A DNA stretch of 64,000 nucleotides, taken from Acidobacteriota bacterium. GTDB taxonomy: Bacteria; Acidobacteriota; Blastocatellia; Pyrinomonadales; Pyrinomonadaceae. The notes under the pieces were generated by a model. That model had not been told where the DNA came from and did not search any database. It saw only the letters and a list, made by a program, of their open reading frames with translations. The position numbers and the translations under genes were made by a program. Within the stretch, counting starts at the first letter, position 1. Each line of letters begins with the position of its first letter. Where the stretch lies: positions 1-64,000 of the forward strand of contig QHXI01000079.1 of assembly GCA_003222895.1 (NCBI GenBank), read 5' to 3'. This document shows positions 41,714 to 51,197 of the stretch, one piece after another.

Positions 41714-44700
41714 ATGTCTCGCTCACGAACAAAGATAATCACCGTTGCGCTCGCCCTGTTTGCATTGGCGTCCTACATTTCGGCGCGCACGAATGAAAAT
41801 TCATCCAGCGCGGGTACAGTGATTTCGAATCGAGCCGAAGCGACGTATCAGGACGATTCCGGCGCCGGCTTTACTACCGTTTCCGAAACGGTCACGGTCA
41901 CGATCGCGGTCGTAGCCGGAGTCGCGGTCACGCCTGACGAAACCGCGCCGTCGAATACGATCGCGCCGCACGATCAGGTGACGCGGCTCTTTCGCGTTTG
42001 CAATACCGGCAACAATCCAGACACGTTCATGATGACCGCGCTTGATGTGACGGCGCCGGCAACACTTGCTGGGTTGTACTTCGATTCAGATAACAGCGGC
42101 GATTTCAGCAACGCTGATGCGCCGATCCATCTGAACGAAACTGCCTCACCGGCGATCGCGCCCGGCGCATGCTTTGGCGTGTTGGCAACGCTCAATACGA
42201 ATGACGCACAACCGCAGAGCACGATTACGATCACGCTAACCGCGCAATCGAATTCCGGAAATGCAGTTAACGGTCGCGGCCAGGATGCTGGAACTATCAT
42301 CAATGCGCTCGGAATCGGGCCGCGGCTGAGTGACCTGGCCAACTGGAACATTCCGCCGATTAAGTTGGTGAACAACGCTGCGCAGACTGTCGTGGGCGCG
42401 GCCTCTGAATTTAGCTATTTGATCGCTTTTCGCAACAGCGGCGACACGGCCGCGCGCAACCTCGTTGTCGTGGATCATCTGCCGGCGGGAATCGCATACG
42501 TACCGGGTTCGTTACTGCTGAATGATCGCGCGCTATCGGACGCAAGCGATACCGACGAAGGCTCAGCACAGAACGATCAAGTCGCCATACGTCTCGCCAC
42601 GCTTAAGCCCGGCGAAGGTTTTCGCATCACTTTCAAGTCGCGTCTGTCCGGCGCGGTGATCTCGGGCACCGGCCTCATCAATCAAGCCAGTTTTACGGCC
42701 GATAACATCGCGCCTCTGAAGAGTTCCACCGCGACAGTCGTTGTCGATCCGTTCGGAGTCGTTTTCGCCGGACGCGCCGGGAGCTCGGCGCCAATCCCTG
42801 GCGCTCGCGTTGAGTTGCTGCGCGATCAAAATGGCGATAACTTGCTTGCATTGCCTGGTGACGGCGGCTTCACTCCCAATGCAAAGAATGAAAATCCGTT
42901 TGCGACCGACGGCGCAGGCCACTTCAGTTTTGTGCCGAACACAAATGATGTCGGCACCGACAGCAATGCCGCAAATTATTTCCTGAAAATCACCGCGCAG
43001 GGTTACATCACGCGAATGATTCAAGCCAGCCTTCGTCCCACGCAAGCCGGGCTGTTTGCGCTTGGCCTGCACTCGATTGACGGACAGCCACTGGCGATCG
43101 CCGGCGGATTTGATCTCGTGCGCGAAGACGTTCGGATAAACGATCTCGCCGCGATTGCGATGAACGTGCCGATGTTCGAAGCGTCGGGTTTGCAGATTGT
43201 GAAATCCGCTGACCGGGCTCGCGCTGATATCGGTGACACGATTACCTATCGAATCGAAGTCAATAATCCGACCGCGGCGCCGGTGAATAATGTAGTCATT
43301 CGCGATCTGCTGCCGCCTTCCTTTCAATATGCAACCGGCTCGGCGCGACTGACGCTAGGCGCGACGATCGATCAAACAATCGAACCTGAGATTCAGAATA
43401 ACGAACTGCACTTTCATCTTCCCGAAATCGCGCACGGCGAAACCGCACGTGTGTTGTATCGCGTACGCGTCGGCGCGAATGCACAGCAGGGCAACCAGGA
43501 AAACCTGGCCGTCGCTTCCGCTACATTTCCGTCGGGAGAACAGATTCAAACTTCGCCGGCGCGCGCGTCCGTTTACGTATCGCTGGGCGTTTTCTCGACG
43601 CAGCAAGTGATTGTCGGACGCGTTTTCGTAGACATGAATCAGAACGGCCATTTTGACGGCAGTGATCGGCCGATGCCTGGCGTTCGTCTATATCTAAGCA
43701 ACGGCGCATCGGTAATCACTGATTCGGCCGGACTGTACAACTTCCCTTCTCTCGGCGATGGACCGCAAGTTGTTTCGCTCGATCCGGTGAGTTTGCCGCC
43801 GGGTTACGCGCTCTCGGCCAACGGCCGTGAATCGGGCAAAACCTGGACGCGTCTGTTGCGCACGCCCATCGGAGGCGGCGCGCTGCTGCGTCAAAATTTT
43901 GCGTTAACAGCGACTGACTCGTTGGCGAAATCTCTCGCAGACCAATCCGTGCAATCAGTCGCGGACAAGTCAGCCGCACCGCGACCGTCAGAATCATCCG
44001 CAGTGTCAGAACCGTCTGCGGTAGCGGACCGGCCAGGTTCGTCCTCTGCCACAGCGAATGAACCGAAGCAGCTGATCAAGCCCGGCACTTACGAAGTCGC
44101 CGCGACGGAAACCATCGAAGCGGTCGCGCCCGGCGACGTCGTGATTGTCTCGCCAAAGCCGAATTCAGTTGCGATGACGCCTGGCTTGGAGATTGAAGTG
44201 CGCACCGCTCTGAACTGCAACGTGAAGCTGGAAGTAAACGGCGAGACGGTTTCGGACAAGAACATCGGCGTCAGCCGCCTCGATCGCAAGAACCAGGTCT
44301 CGACGTTCGGCTTTGTCGGCATCAACGTTCGGCCGGGCGCGAATCGTATCCGCGCAACCGCAGTTGGGCCAAACGGTGAAGTCGGACACACTGTTGAAAT
44401 CAACGTGATGGGCCGTGGCCCAGCACGCCGGCTGAACATCGTCACCGACAGAACTGAAATTCAATCCGGCGGAAACGATTTCACGCTCGTGCACGTTAGG
44501 ATGCTGGACCAATGGAACAACCCCGCGCTCGATGGGCAAGTCGGCATCGAGACTTCGTCCGGACAGTTGCTGCGCGAGAACGGAACCAAACCAGAGATGT
44601 CCCATCAGTTCGCGCGCACTCCTGAAAAATCTGGCGACGCGCCGGAAGCCACGAGCGGTTCACAACTCGTCGTGCAGACTGAAAAGGGCGAAGCAACCGT

Positions 44701-47305
44701 CAAGCTGATCGGTTCAGGCGCGCCGGGCGAAGCAAAGCTAAAAGCGCAAACCGGGCAGTTTGAAGCGAACGCGCAAGTGCATATTGGCTCTGAGATGCGC
44801 CCGACGATCCTGATTGGTTTTGCCGAGATGAGTTTTGGCAAAGGCATTCCGGAAGTTTCGTTGCGCAACGAGCAGGGCAACTTCCGCAGTCGCGTCAGCT
44901 TTTTCTACAGTGGAAAGCTGCCGTGGAACAGCATGCTCACGCTCACGTACGATTCCGAGCGCCCGATCAACCGCACTGCTGGTCAGGATCGAATGTTCCA
45001 ACTCGATCCGCTCGATCGCGCCTATCCCCTGTTCGGCGATTCGTCAACGCGCTTCGAAGCTGCGCCTTCGAATTCAAAGTTGTACGCGCGCATCGATCAC
45101 AAACGTTCATTCATGATGTTCGGCGATTTCGAAACAGACATGGATGCGCCACTCGCCGGATATTCGCGCAAGCTCACCGGCGTCAAAGCGCATCTGGAAA
45201 ACTCACGCGGTGACTTTGTGACGATCACCGGCGCGCGTCCGGACACCTCGTTTGCCCGCGACGTATTCCCCGCGGGACAGTTGGGTATTATGCAGCTCTC
45301 GAACGCAGAGATTCTGCCGGGATCGGAAACCGTCCTGCTCGAGACTCGCGATCGGCGCAATCCCGAAATCATTATCTCTCGTGAAACGCTGACGCGTTCG
45401 ATCGATTACAATCTGGACGCCGCCAATGGCCGCCTGTTTTTCCTGCGCTACGTATCAGTGTTCGATTCGGTGCTGAACCTGAAACAAATTGTCGTGACCT
45501 ACGAGCATCGCGCGAGCGGTCTCGCGTCCGCGGTTTACACGGCGCGCGCGCGCAAGAATTTCAAAGGAATTGGATTGAAGCTCGGGCTCTCGGCTGTGCT
45601 GCAACGCGAAGCTGAAGGCAGCGATTTCGTTCTCGGGGGAATCGACGCCGAGAAGACTTTGCCGAATGGCGGATCGCTGCAAATGGCCTGGGCGCGCAGC
45701 AGTGGCGAGATTCTGGGAAGCGGCAACGTCTTCACGACTGACACCAACACGCACCACGACGGTGATGCTTATCAATTGACGCTCGCGCAGCCGCTGCCGT
45801 TTTTCAACGGCACGCTCAAAGCGCGCTACATTAATGCCTCGGTGGGATTTTTTAATCCCTTCGGTGGCACCGTGACGCCGGGTTCGCAACGCGCTGAAGC
45901 ATCGCTGGAAATCAAGCCGATGAAGAACTCGACGCTGCAGTTCGCGGTGATCGACGAACGCAACAAGACCGCGAACGTCGATAACGGCCGGTTAACGTAC
46001 TCAGCAGCGCTCGATCAAATTCTCGGCGAGAAGGTAAAGCTGCACTTTGGATTCGACCATCGCGCGCTAACTGACAACCTGACCGACAAAAGCACGGACT
46101 CGAATCTATTGACCGCGGCCATTGATGTCCACGCGACCGACAAACTGAATTTCTCAATCAAGCGCGAGCAGAACCTCGGCCAAGCCGATCCAACTTATCC
46201 GACGCAAACGACGATTGGCGCGAACTATCAGATCAATTCGCTCACGAAATTGTTCTTCACGCAGCGTCTTGCGTCAACTTCTATCAGGCCCATCGGTGAT
46301 TACAGTGGAACCGGCTTCGCGACCGTTTCATCGCGACGCGAGACTGCGATTGGGGTCGAGACTCGCTTCGGAAAATTCACTTCGATGACCGGCCGTTATC
46401 AATTGGAAAACGGCATCAGCGGCACGGACAGTTTTGCCGTGCTCGGCCTGCAAAACCGCTTCCCGATCAATAAACAGCTTTCCGTTGAAGTAGGTTTCGA
46501 ACGCGGCTTTCATCTGTTGGGTCCGAACCAGAGTTTCAATAGCGGGACAATTGGTTTTGGCTGGCAGCCGAATTCTGATTTCCGCGCGACTGCGCGTTAC
46601 GAATATCGCGATCGCGGCGGTGTCGGACAGATTCTGTCGTTTGGCACAGCCGGTCGTCTGGCCGACGGCATCACCGCCCTATCGCGAGTCCAATGGTCGC
46701 GCGGATCGTTCACCGGCCGCACGAATTCCTCACTCGACGGCATGGCGGCGCTGGCGATTCGTCCCGTCAAAACCGATCGCTACGGATTGCTGTTTAGCTA
46801 CAATCATCGATCGTTGTTTCAGGATGGCTTGACCGGACAACTGCCGACGCGCGATCGTCGCGACACGCTTTCGACCGACGGTTATTACGAGCCATGCAAG
46901 GACCTCGAGTTGTTTGGCCGGGTCGCTTTGAACTTCAATGCCAACGGCCAGCCGGGATTGCCTTACGTTTCGACGCTCACTTACCTGACGCAGGCCCGCG
47001 CGCAGTACCACTTCACGAAGCGTCTGGATTGGGCCATCGAATCGCGAATGATCTTTCAGCCGTCTTCGGGAACCAGCCGCACTTCAACCGGAGCAGAAAT
47101 CGGATTTTGGGTTTTGCCGGATTTGCGTCTGGGCGGCGGTTACAACTTCTCGGCGAGTCACGAACCAACCGAGAGCGGGTTGATTCCGCAGCGCCGTGGC
47201 TTTTACTTCACGATCACTTCCAAGCTCTCAAACCTGTTCGATTTGTTCGGCACAGCGAAAGCAGGACTGGCAAGCTCAGAAACTTCCTCGCCCACTAAAG
47301 AATGA
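41714..47305 (+). CDS. Giant DUF11 / SdrD-like protein with C-terminal outer-membrane barrel
   Basis: 1863 residues. Order: signal peptide (IITVALALFALASYISA); the TVISNRAEATY...TVSETVTVTI module shared with its upstream neighbour; DUF11 (about 215-345); a carboxypeptidase-regulatory-like region (350-480); a second DUF11 (485-620); an SdrD-B-like domain (VIVGRVFVDMNQNGHFDG, 625-700); a Ser/Ala linker (730-790); Ig-like and Big-1-like domains (to ~1020); then ~840 residues of alternating amphipathic strands with short turns, typical of an outer-membrane beta-barrel, beginning near TILIGFAEMSFGKG. The N-terminal domains would be held at the cell surface by the barrel or fill the periplasm. It overlaps the next gene by ATGA. 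Confidence 0.75.
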   Translation: MSRSRTKIITVALALFALASYISARTNENSSSAGTVISNRAEATYQDDSGAGFTTVSETVTVTIAVVAGVAVTPDETAPSNTIAPHDQVTRLFRVCNTGNNPDTFMMTALDVTAPATLAGLYFDSDNSGDFSNADAPIHLNETASPAIAPGACFGVLATLNTNDAQPQSTITITLTAQSNSGNAVNGRGQDAGTIINALGIGPRLSDLANWNIPPIKLVNNAAQTVVGAASEFSYLIAFRNSGDTAARNLVVVDHLPAGIAYVPGSLLLNDRALSDASDTDEGSAQNDQVAIRLATLKPGEGFRITFKSRLSGAVISGTGLINQASFTADNIAPLKSSTATVVVDPFGVVFAGRAGSSAPIPGARVELLRDQNGDNLLALPGDGGFTPNAKNENPFATDGAGHFSFVPNTNDVGTDSNAANYFLKITAQGYITRMIQASLRPTQAGLFALGLHSIDGQPLAIAGGFDLVREDVRINDLAAIAMNVPMFEASGLQIVKSADRARADIGDTITYRIEVNNPTAAPVNNVVIRDLLPPSFQYATGSARLTLGATIDQTIEPEIQNNELHFHLPEIAHGETARVLYRVRVGANAQQGNQENLAVASATFPSGEQIQTSPARASVYVSLGVFSTQQVIVGRVFVDMNQNGHFDGSDRPMPGVRLYLSNGASVITDSAGLYNFPSLGDGPQVVSLDPVSLPPGYALSANGRESGKTWTRLLRTPIGGGALLRQNFALTATDSLAKSLADQSVQSVADKSAAPRPSESSAVSEPSAVADRPGSSSATANEPKQLIKPGTYEVAATETIEAVAPGDVVIVSPKPNSVAMTPGLEIEVRTALNCNVKLEVNGETVSDKNIGVSRLDRKNQVSTFGFVGINVRPGANRIRATAVGPNGEVGHTVEINVMGRGPARRLNIVTDRTEIQSGGNDFTLVHVRMLDQWNNPALDGQVGIETSSGQLLRENGTKPEMSHQFARTPEKSGDAPEATSGSQLVVQTEKGEATVKLIGSGAPGEAKLKAQTGQFEANAQVHIGSEMRPTILIGFAEMSFGKGIPEVSLRNEQGNFRSRVSFFYSGKLPWNSMLTLTYDSERPINRTAGQDRMFQLDPLDRAYPLFGDSSTRFEAAPSNSKLYARIDHKRSFMMFGDFETDMDAPLAGYSRKLTGVKAHLENSRGDFVTITGARPDTSFARDVFPAGQLGIMQLSNAEILPGSETVLLETRDRRNPEIIISRETLTRSIDYNLDAANGRLFFLRYVSVFDSVLNLKQIVVTYEHRASGLASAVYTARARKNFKGIGLKLGLSAVLQREAEGSDFVLGGIDAEKTLPNGGSLQMAWARSSGEILGSGNVFTTDTNTHHDGDAYQLTLAQPLPFFNGTLKARYINASVGFFNPFGGTVTPGSQRAEASLEIKPMKNSTLQFAVIDERNKTANVDNGRLTYSAALDQILGEKVKLHFGFDHRALTDNLTDKSTDSNLLTAAIDVHATDKLNFSIKREQNLGQADPTYPTQTTIGANYQINSLTKLFFTQRLASTSIRPIGDYSGTGFATVSSRRETAIGVETRFGKFTSMTGRYQLENGISGTDSFAVLGLQNRFPINKQLSVEVGFERGFHLLGPNQSFNSGTIGFGWQPNSDFRATARYEYRDRGGVGQILSFGTAGRLADGITALSRVQWSRGSFTGRTNSSLDGMAALAIRPVKTDRYGLLFSYNHRSLFQDGLTGQLPTRDRRDTLSTDGYYEPCKDLELFGRVALNFNANGQPGLPYVSTLTYLTQARAQYHFTKRLDWAIESRMIFQPSSGTSRTSTGAEIGFWVLPDLRLGGGYNFSASHEPTESGLIPQRRGFYFTITSKLSNLFDLFGTAKAGLASSETSSPTKE

Positions 47306-48819
47306 TGTCGCCAACTTCACCTGTAAAGAAGTTGCTCAAGTCCGCGCTGATACTCATCGTCGCGTTCATGGGATTGTGCGCAGCCGGCAGCGAAGCGCGC
47401 GCAGCGGATAATGTTCTCTACAGTCTCACTAACATCACACCATTCAATATTTATACCGTCAATACTTCCACTGGGGTCGCAACGTCTGTCGGGAACTTAT
47501 CTTTTGCATCGGCCGGCATCGCCAGACAGCCCAGCACGGGCTTGATTTATTATTACGCCATCAATCCAGTTAGCGGTAAGTATTCCGTGGCCACGTGGAA
47601 TCCGGCGACGGGTACCAATACAACCCTGTCCGGCACCGTAAATATTTACCTGCCGCGCATCGCCTTCAAAGCCGACGGGACCCTGTATGGCATGGATTCA
47701 AACAACGTGCTGTATACCTTGAACACGACGACTGGAGCGATAGCGACAACTGTAGGGACCGTCAGCGGCGGCGGACTAGGCACGGGGTTCGGCGGCGACA
47801 TCGCGTTCTCTCCGACCGGCGTACTCTACTTAGCCGCGGGAACGAACCTGTACACAGTCAGCGGAACGAGCTCGACGCTTGTTGGCGCAACCGGACTCTC
47901 GACAGCAATGGCTGGTTTGGCTTTCGCCACCGACGGCGCCTTGTACACTTGCGACACGACCGGGACGAACTCGCTGATCTACAAATTGAGCACAACAACC
48001 GGGGCGGGCACGCTGGTCGGCTCATCGGGAGCCGCGCTCAGCGACCTAGCGAACTTGCCGGCGTTCGCGGATCTGCAAATAACAAAGACTGCGACCAGTG
48101 GATTTCAGTACGATCAGAACAGTTCAAAAACCGCGACGTACGGCCTAAGCGTAAAGAACAACGGCCCACAGAGCGCATCCGGCACGATCACCGTGAGTGA
48201 TACTTTGCCGGCGGGATTGACTTATGTGTCGGGGATCGGAACCGGATGGTCGTGCAGCGCCGCCGGCAGCGTGGTCACGTGTACGAATGCCGGACCAGTC
48301 GCCAATGGAGTAACGATGTCAGCCGTCACTCTGACGGTGACGGTGGGATCGAGCGCTGTTCCGAGCGTGACAAACAGCGCCAGTGTATTCAGCACAACAT
48401 TCGATCAGACCGCGAACAATAACAGCAGCAGCATCACGACTAATGTGATGTGGGTGAACCTGCAAAAGTCCGTGAGTCCAAGCGGGCCGCAACAACCTGG
48501 AACTGATCTGGTTTATTCCGTCGCGTTCACAAATAGCGGCGGGGCCGCCGCGCGGAATATCCTGATAACAGATAACATTCCGGCCAACACAGATTTCAAG
48601 CTCAACTCCGAATCGCATACTGCTCCCGCCGGGGTCACAATAACGGTCGATTATTGGGACACTAGACCACCGACGCCACAATGGGTCTCGTCTCCCACCA
48701 CCGATGGCACTGCGCCAGCGGGATACGCGCGCAATATCACGATCACTCGTTGGACGTTTACCGGCAATCTGGCGACGAGCGCCAGCGGCACGCTTTCGTT
48801 TACAGCGCGCATTCGATGA
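47302..48819 (+). CDS. Secreted propeller plus DUF11 protein (505 residues)
   Basis: The ATGATG start overlaps the stop of the giant gene (ATGA), so translation is coupled. A signal peptide (LILIVAFMGLCAAGSEARA) is followed by a ~240-residue beta-propeller-like region with repeats such as LYTVNTSTGVATSVG, LYTLNTTTGAIATTVG and GDIAFSPTGVLYLA (DUF6923-like look). Two DUF11 domains follow (LQITKTATSG...TYGLSVKNNGPQ and LQKSVSPSGPQQPG). The C-terminal ~115 residues, ending RWTFTGNL and FTARIR, are clearly homologous to the end of the 444-residue neighbour. Probably a surface-displayed subunit. Confidence 0.78.
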   Translation: MMSPTSPVKKLLKSALILIVAFMGLCAAGSEARAADNVLYSLTNITPFNIYTVNTSTGVATSVGNLSFASAGIARQPSTGLIYYYAINPVSGKYSVATWNPATGTNTTLSGTVNIYLPRIAFKADGTLYGMDSNNVLYTLNTTTGAIATTVGTVSGGGLGTGFGGDIAFSPTGVLYLAAGTNLYTVSGTSSTLVGATGLSTAMAGLAFATDGALYTCDTTGTNSLIYKLSTTTGAGTLVGSSGAALSDLANLPAFADLQITKTATSGFQYDQNSSKTATYGLSVKNNGPQSASGTITVSDTLPAGLTYVSGIGTGWSCSAAGSVVTCTNAGPVANGVTMSAVTLTVTVGSSAVPSVTNSASVFSTTFDQTANNNSSSITTNVMWVNLQKSVSPSGPQQPGTDLVYSVAFTNSGGAAARNILITDNIPANTDFKLNSESHTAPAGVTITVDYWDTRPPTPQWVSSPTTDGTAPAGYARNITITRWTFTGNLATSASGTLSFTARIR

Positions 48820-48964
48820 AATGATTTGAAATGATTCGATCAGACACCGTTCATAACGCAAGCTTTTGAAGCTTCTCTGCGCATGATGGCTTGGCACTAC
48901 CGAATACCTCAGTCCCGACGCGACAGATTTACCAAAGACCTCCGGTCCTTCCACAAACTAACAT

Positions 48965-50299
48965 ATGCAATTTCGCGCCTATGACAGCATAACGAACGAC
49001 CGGACGAAGACTGCTCAAAGGCTATTGGTGCGCGTTTGTGCGCTTTTCTTCGTGCTCGGTGTGTTCGGTGTCAAGGATGCTTATGCGGGGCTCACAATTA
49101 CTCCTGTGTCATGGAACGTTATCGGCCTGGACAGCAACAACACTGCGGCCGGTCCCGACACCTATCAGATTGGCGCACGTGTCTGTAATACCGGCGGCAC
49201 AGCCGTTTCGAATTTGGTAGGTACCTTTGTTTGGGACAGCTCGAACGCGTTCGTCAATCTCAGCGGCAACAACCCGGTCACGTTTACGTCGCTGAACGCC
49301 GGAGCTTGCACGGACTTTTATTTCCCAGTGACGATTACGCGCACATCACTCGCCTATAATACGACTCGCGGTTATCACATCACTGCCAGCGCAACGAGTG
49401 TTTCGACAGTTTCTACGCCGACGCCGCGCGAACTTTACGTCGAGAAGATCATTTCGCAGAACCGCAATTCGGTGAACTCGATTAGTGGCCCGACAACGGT
49501 ATTTGTTGGCCAGACTTATCAGTACACCGTAAACGCCAGCACGGCGACTCAAGGTTACGAACAGCTCGAGGCCTTTCTCAATCTGTCTAATGTCATTTTT
49601 CAAGTGTTGTCGATTGCCACCACTTACACAGCGCCGGCCGGTGCTACAAATGACAAGTTCTACGCGGATGCCTGTGGCTGGGACAATAATCCTCTGAGCG
49701 CGAACTACCGCAGTTGTATCGGGCCGACAAACTATTCGGGTGGAAAAGCGGGCGGCACAGTCTCGACGATCTACACTGTGAAGATTCTGTCTGCGGGAAC
49801 CACGACTGCATCGACTCTCATCAATGATTTTTCGGGCAGCAGTTATCACTACAACAACGATTACGGTGTAGGCATCAACTCGATCACGATCGCCGCGCTG
49901 CCGGCGCCGGTGCCGAACGTCGCACTGCAAAAATCAGTCTCACCCAGCGCAGCATCGCAGACCATACCCGGTGCGGACCTTACTTACACCATCGGGTTCA
50001 GCAATGGTGGCACTGCGGGAGCATCCAGCCTGATCATTGCTGACCCGATTCCGCCAAACACTGATTTCAAAGTCGGGTCTGAATCGCACAGTCTCGGTAC
50101 GACTGGATTGACTGTCGTCGTGGCTTATTCGAATGACAACGGATCGACGTGGACATACACCCCGGTGAGTGGCGGCGGCAGCGCGCCTGCGGGCTACGAT
50201 CGCAACGTGACGAACATTCGTTGGACGTTCACCGGAAACTTAAGTCAGGGTTCTCCGAATAATAGCGGCACGGTCAGTTTCATTACGCGGATTAGATAA
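48965..50299 (+). CDS. Secreted DUF11-type protein (444 residues)
   Basis: Starts at 48965 with a signal peptide (LLVRVCALFFVLGVFGVKDAYA). The N-terminal ~300 residues are a beta-sandwich-rich region (PDTYQIGARVCNTGGTAVSN). The C-terminal ~120 residues (ALQKSVSPSAASQTIPGADL, DPIPPNTDFKVGSESHS, IRWTFTGNL, FITRIR) match the end of the 505-residue protein closely, indicating duplication. It is last in the DUF11 row; a strong terminator follows 21 bases after the stop. No cell-surface anchor is visible. Confidence 0.78.
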   Translation: MQFRAYDSITNDRTKTAQRLLVRVCALFFVLGVFGVKDAYAGLTITPVSWNVIGLDSNNTAAGPDTYQIGARVCNTGGTAVSNLVGTFVWDSSNAFVNLSGNNPVTFTSLNAGACTDFYFPVTITRTSLAYNTTRGYHITASATSVSTVSTPTPRELYVEKIISQNRNSVNSISGPTTVFVGQTYQYTVNASTATQGYEQLEAFLNLSNVIFQVLSIATTYTAPAGATNDKFYADACGWDNNPLSANYRSCIGPTNYSGGKAGGTVSTIYTVKILSAGTTTASTLINDFSGSSYHYNNDYGVGINSITIAALPAPVPNVALQKSVSPSAASQTIPGADLTYTIGFSNGGTAGASSLIIADPIPPNTDFKVGSESHSLGTTGLTVVVAYSNDNGSTWTYTPVSGGGSAPAGYDRNVTNIRWTFTGNLSQGSPNNSGTVSFITRIR

Positions 50300-50312
50300 C
50301 GCCGAGGGGTCC

Positions 50313-50354
50313 AAAAAAAGAAGGCCGCGCCTGAAAATGACGCGGCCTTTTTTT
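50313..50354. terminator. Bidirectional intrinsic terminator
   Basis: AAGGCCGCG (50321-50329) pairs with CGCGGCCTT (50341-50349) around an 11-base loop. There is an A-run on the left (50313-50319) and a T-run on the right (to 50354), so it works for the DUF11 cluster (+) and for the convergent gene at 50373 (-). Confidence 0.92.
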
Positions 50355-50372
50355 CTTCATCGACAAATCGAT

Positions 50373-51125
50373 CTACTGAATCACGAACACATCGTCGCCA
50401 ATCGGCTGATTAAGTTTTACGTCTTTCACTTTGTATTCGGCGAAGAACGCCCCTTGTGGTGTTTCCAGACGCTGCGTGAAGTTGAACGGGATCAGCACTC
50501 CTTCAACTTCCGAGAACTTTGAATTCTCGGTTCCGAACATATAGCCGTTGTAAGGAATCAGGTATTGCGTAACCCGCGCCGTGGCGGGATCGATGTAGAA
50601 GTCGGTCGTGTTTCCTTCCGCATCGACGATGCGAAAGCCGCGCAGCTTTTTCTTATCAGGCAAGGCCGAAACGGTATAGCCCGGCTGATCGTATTTCGCC
50701 AGCACAGGCAGACCGAACTTACTCGCGGGCGGCATTGTGATGCCGGGCATCGAGCTGAAGGACTGCTGGCCGTCGAAGACTTGTTTGAACTTGAAGATTG
50801 GAGTTGCGTCGATATCGATGCGCACTTTGTCGCCCGCCGTCACCATCACAAATTTTCCCGGCACAGATTGAGAGCTGTTCGGAGCGTAAAGGTTAGCGGA
50901 ACCAACCATCATCATGCTCTTCAGATTTTTGAATTTGTCGCCGCCCTGGGCGCCCAGCGCCGCGCGCGCGAGTTCAACCGGCGTGGTGTTAGCTGTTATC
51001 GGAGGAGGGGCGGGAATCGTGCTCGCAGTCGCATTGGCACCGTTTGATTTCGCATCCTTTTCCTGCGCGAAGCTAACAGAAGTAAGGGATAAAAAGACGA
51101 TGAGCGTCAGAGCGTATCTCTTCAT
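50373..51125 (-). CDS. Periplasmic LolA-like protein
   Basis: 250 residues. The signal peptide (RYALTLIVFLSLTSVSFAQ) is followed by an Ala/Asn/Pro linker (to ~45) and a domain with the look of the LolA/LppX-type open barrel: GDKFKNLKSMMMVGSANLY, VTAGDKVRIDI, VFDGQQSFSSMPG and FRIVDAEGNTTDFYIDPATARV. LolA-fold proteins carry lipoproteins or lipids across the periplasm, but members of this acidobacterial group are uncharacterised. It lies just downstream of the TonB receptor gene on the same strand (72-base gap) and may be co-transcribed. Confidence 0.65.
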   Translation of the reverse strand: MKRYALTLIVFLSLTSVSFAQEKDAKSNGANATASTIPAPPPITANTTPVELARAALGAQGGDKFKNLKSMMMVGSANLYAPNSSQSVPGKFVMVTAGDKVRIDIDATPIFKFKQVFDGQQSFSSMPGITMPPASKFGLPVLAKYDQPGYTVSALPDKKKLRGFRIVDAEGNTTDFYIDPATARVTQYLIPYNGYMFGTENSKFSEVEGVLIPFNFTQRLETPQGAFFAEYKVKDVKLNQPIGDDVFVIQ

Positions 51126-51197
51126 CGGTGGACTCCTTGACGAGATTTGGATTGAGACCGGAGGTCTCTTACTTATACGCTCTGACGCTTTTAAGGT

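Noticed and set aside
48890-48910. TTGGCAC box upstream of the gene at 48965
   Set aside because: No TTGC at the required distance, so not a sigma-54 promoter.
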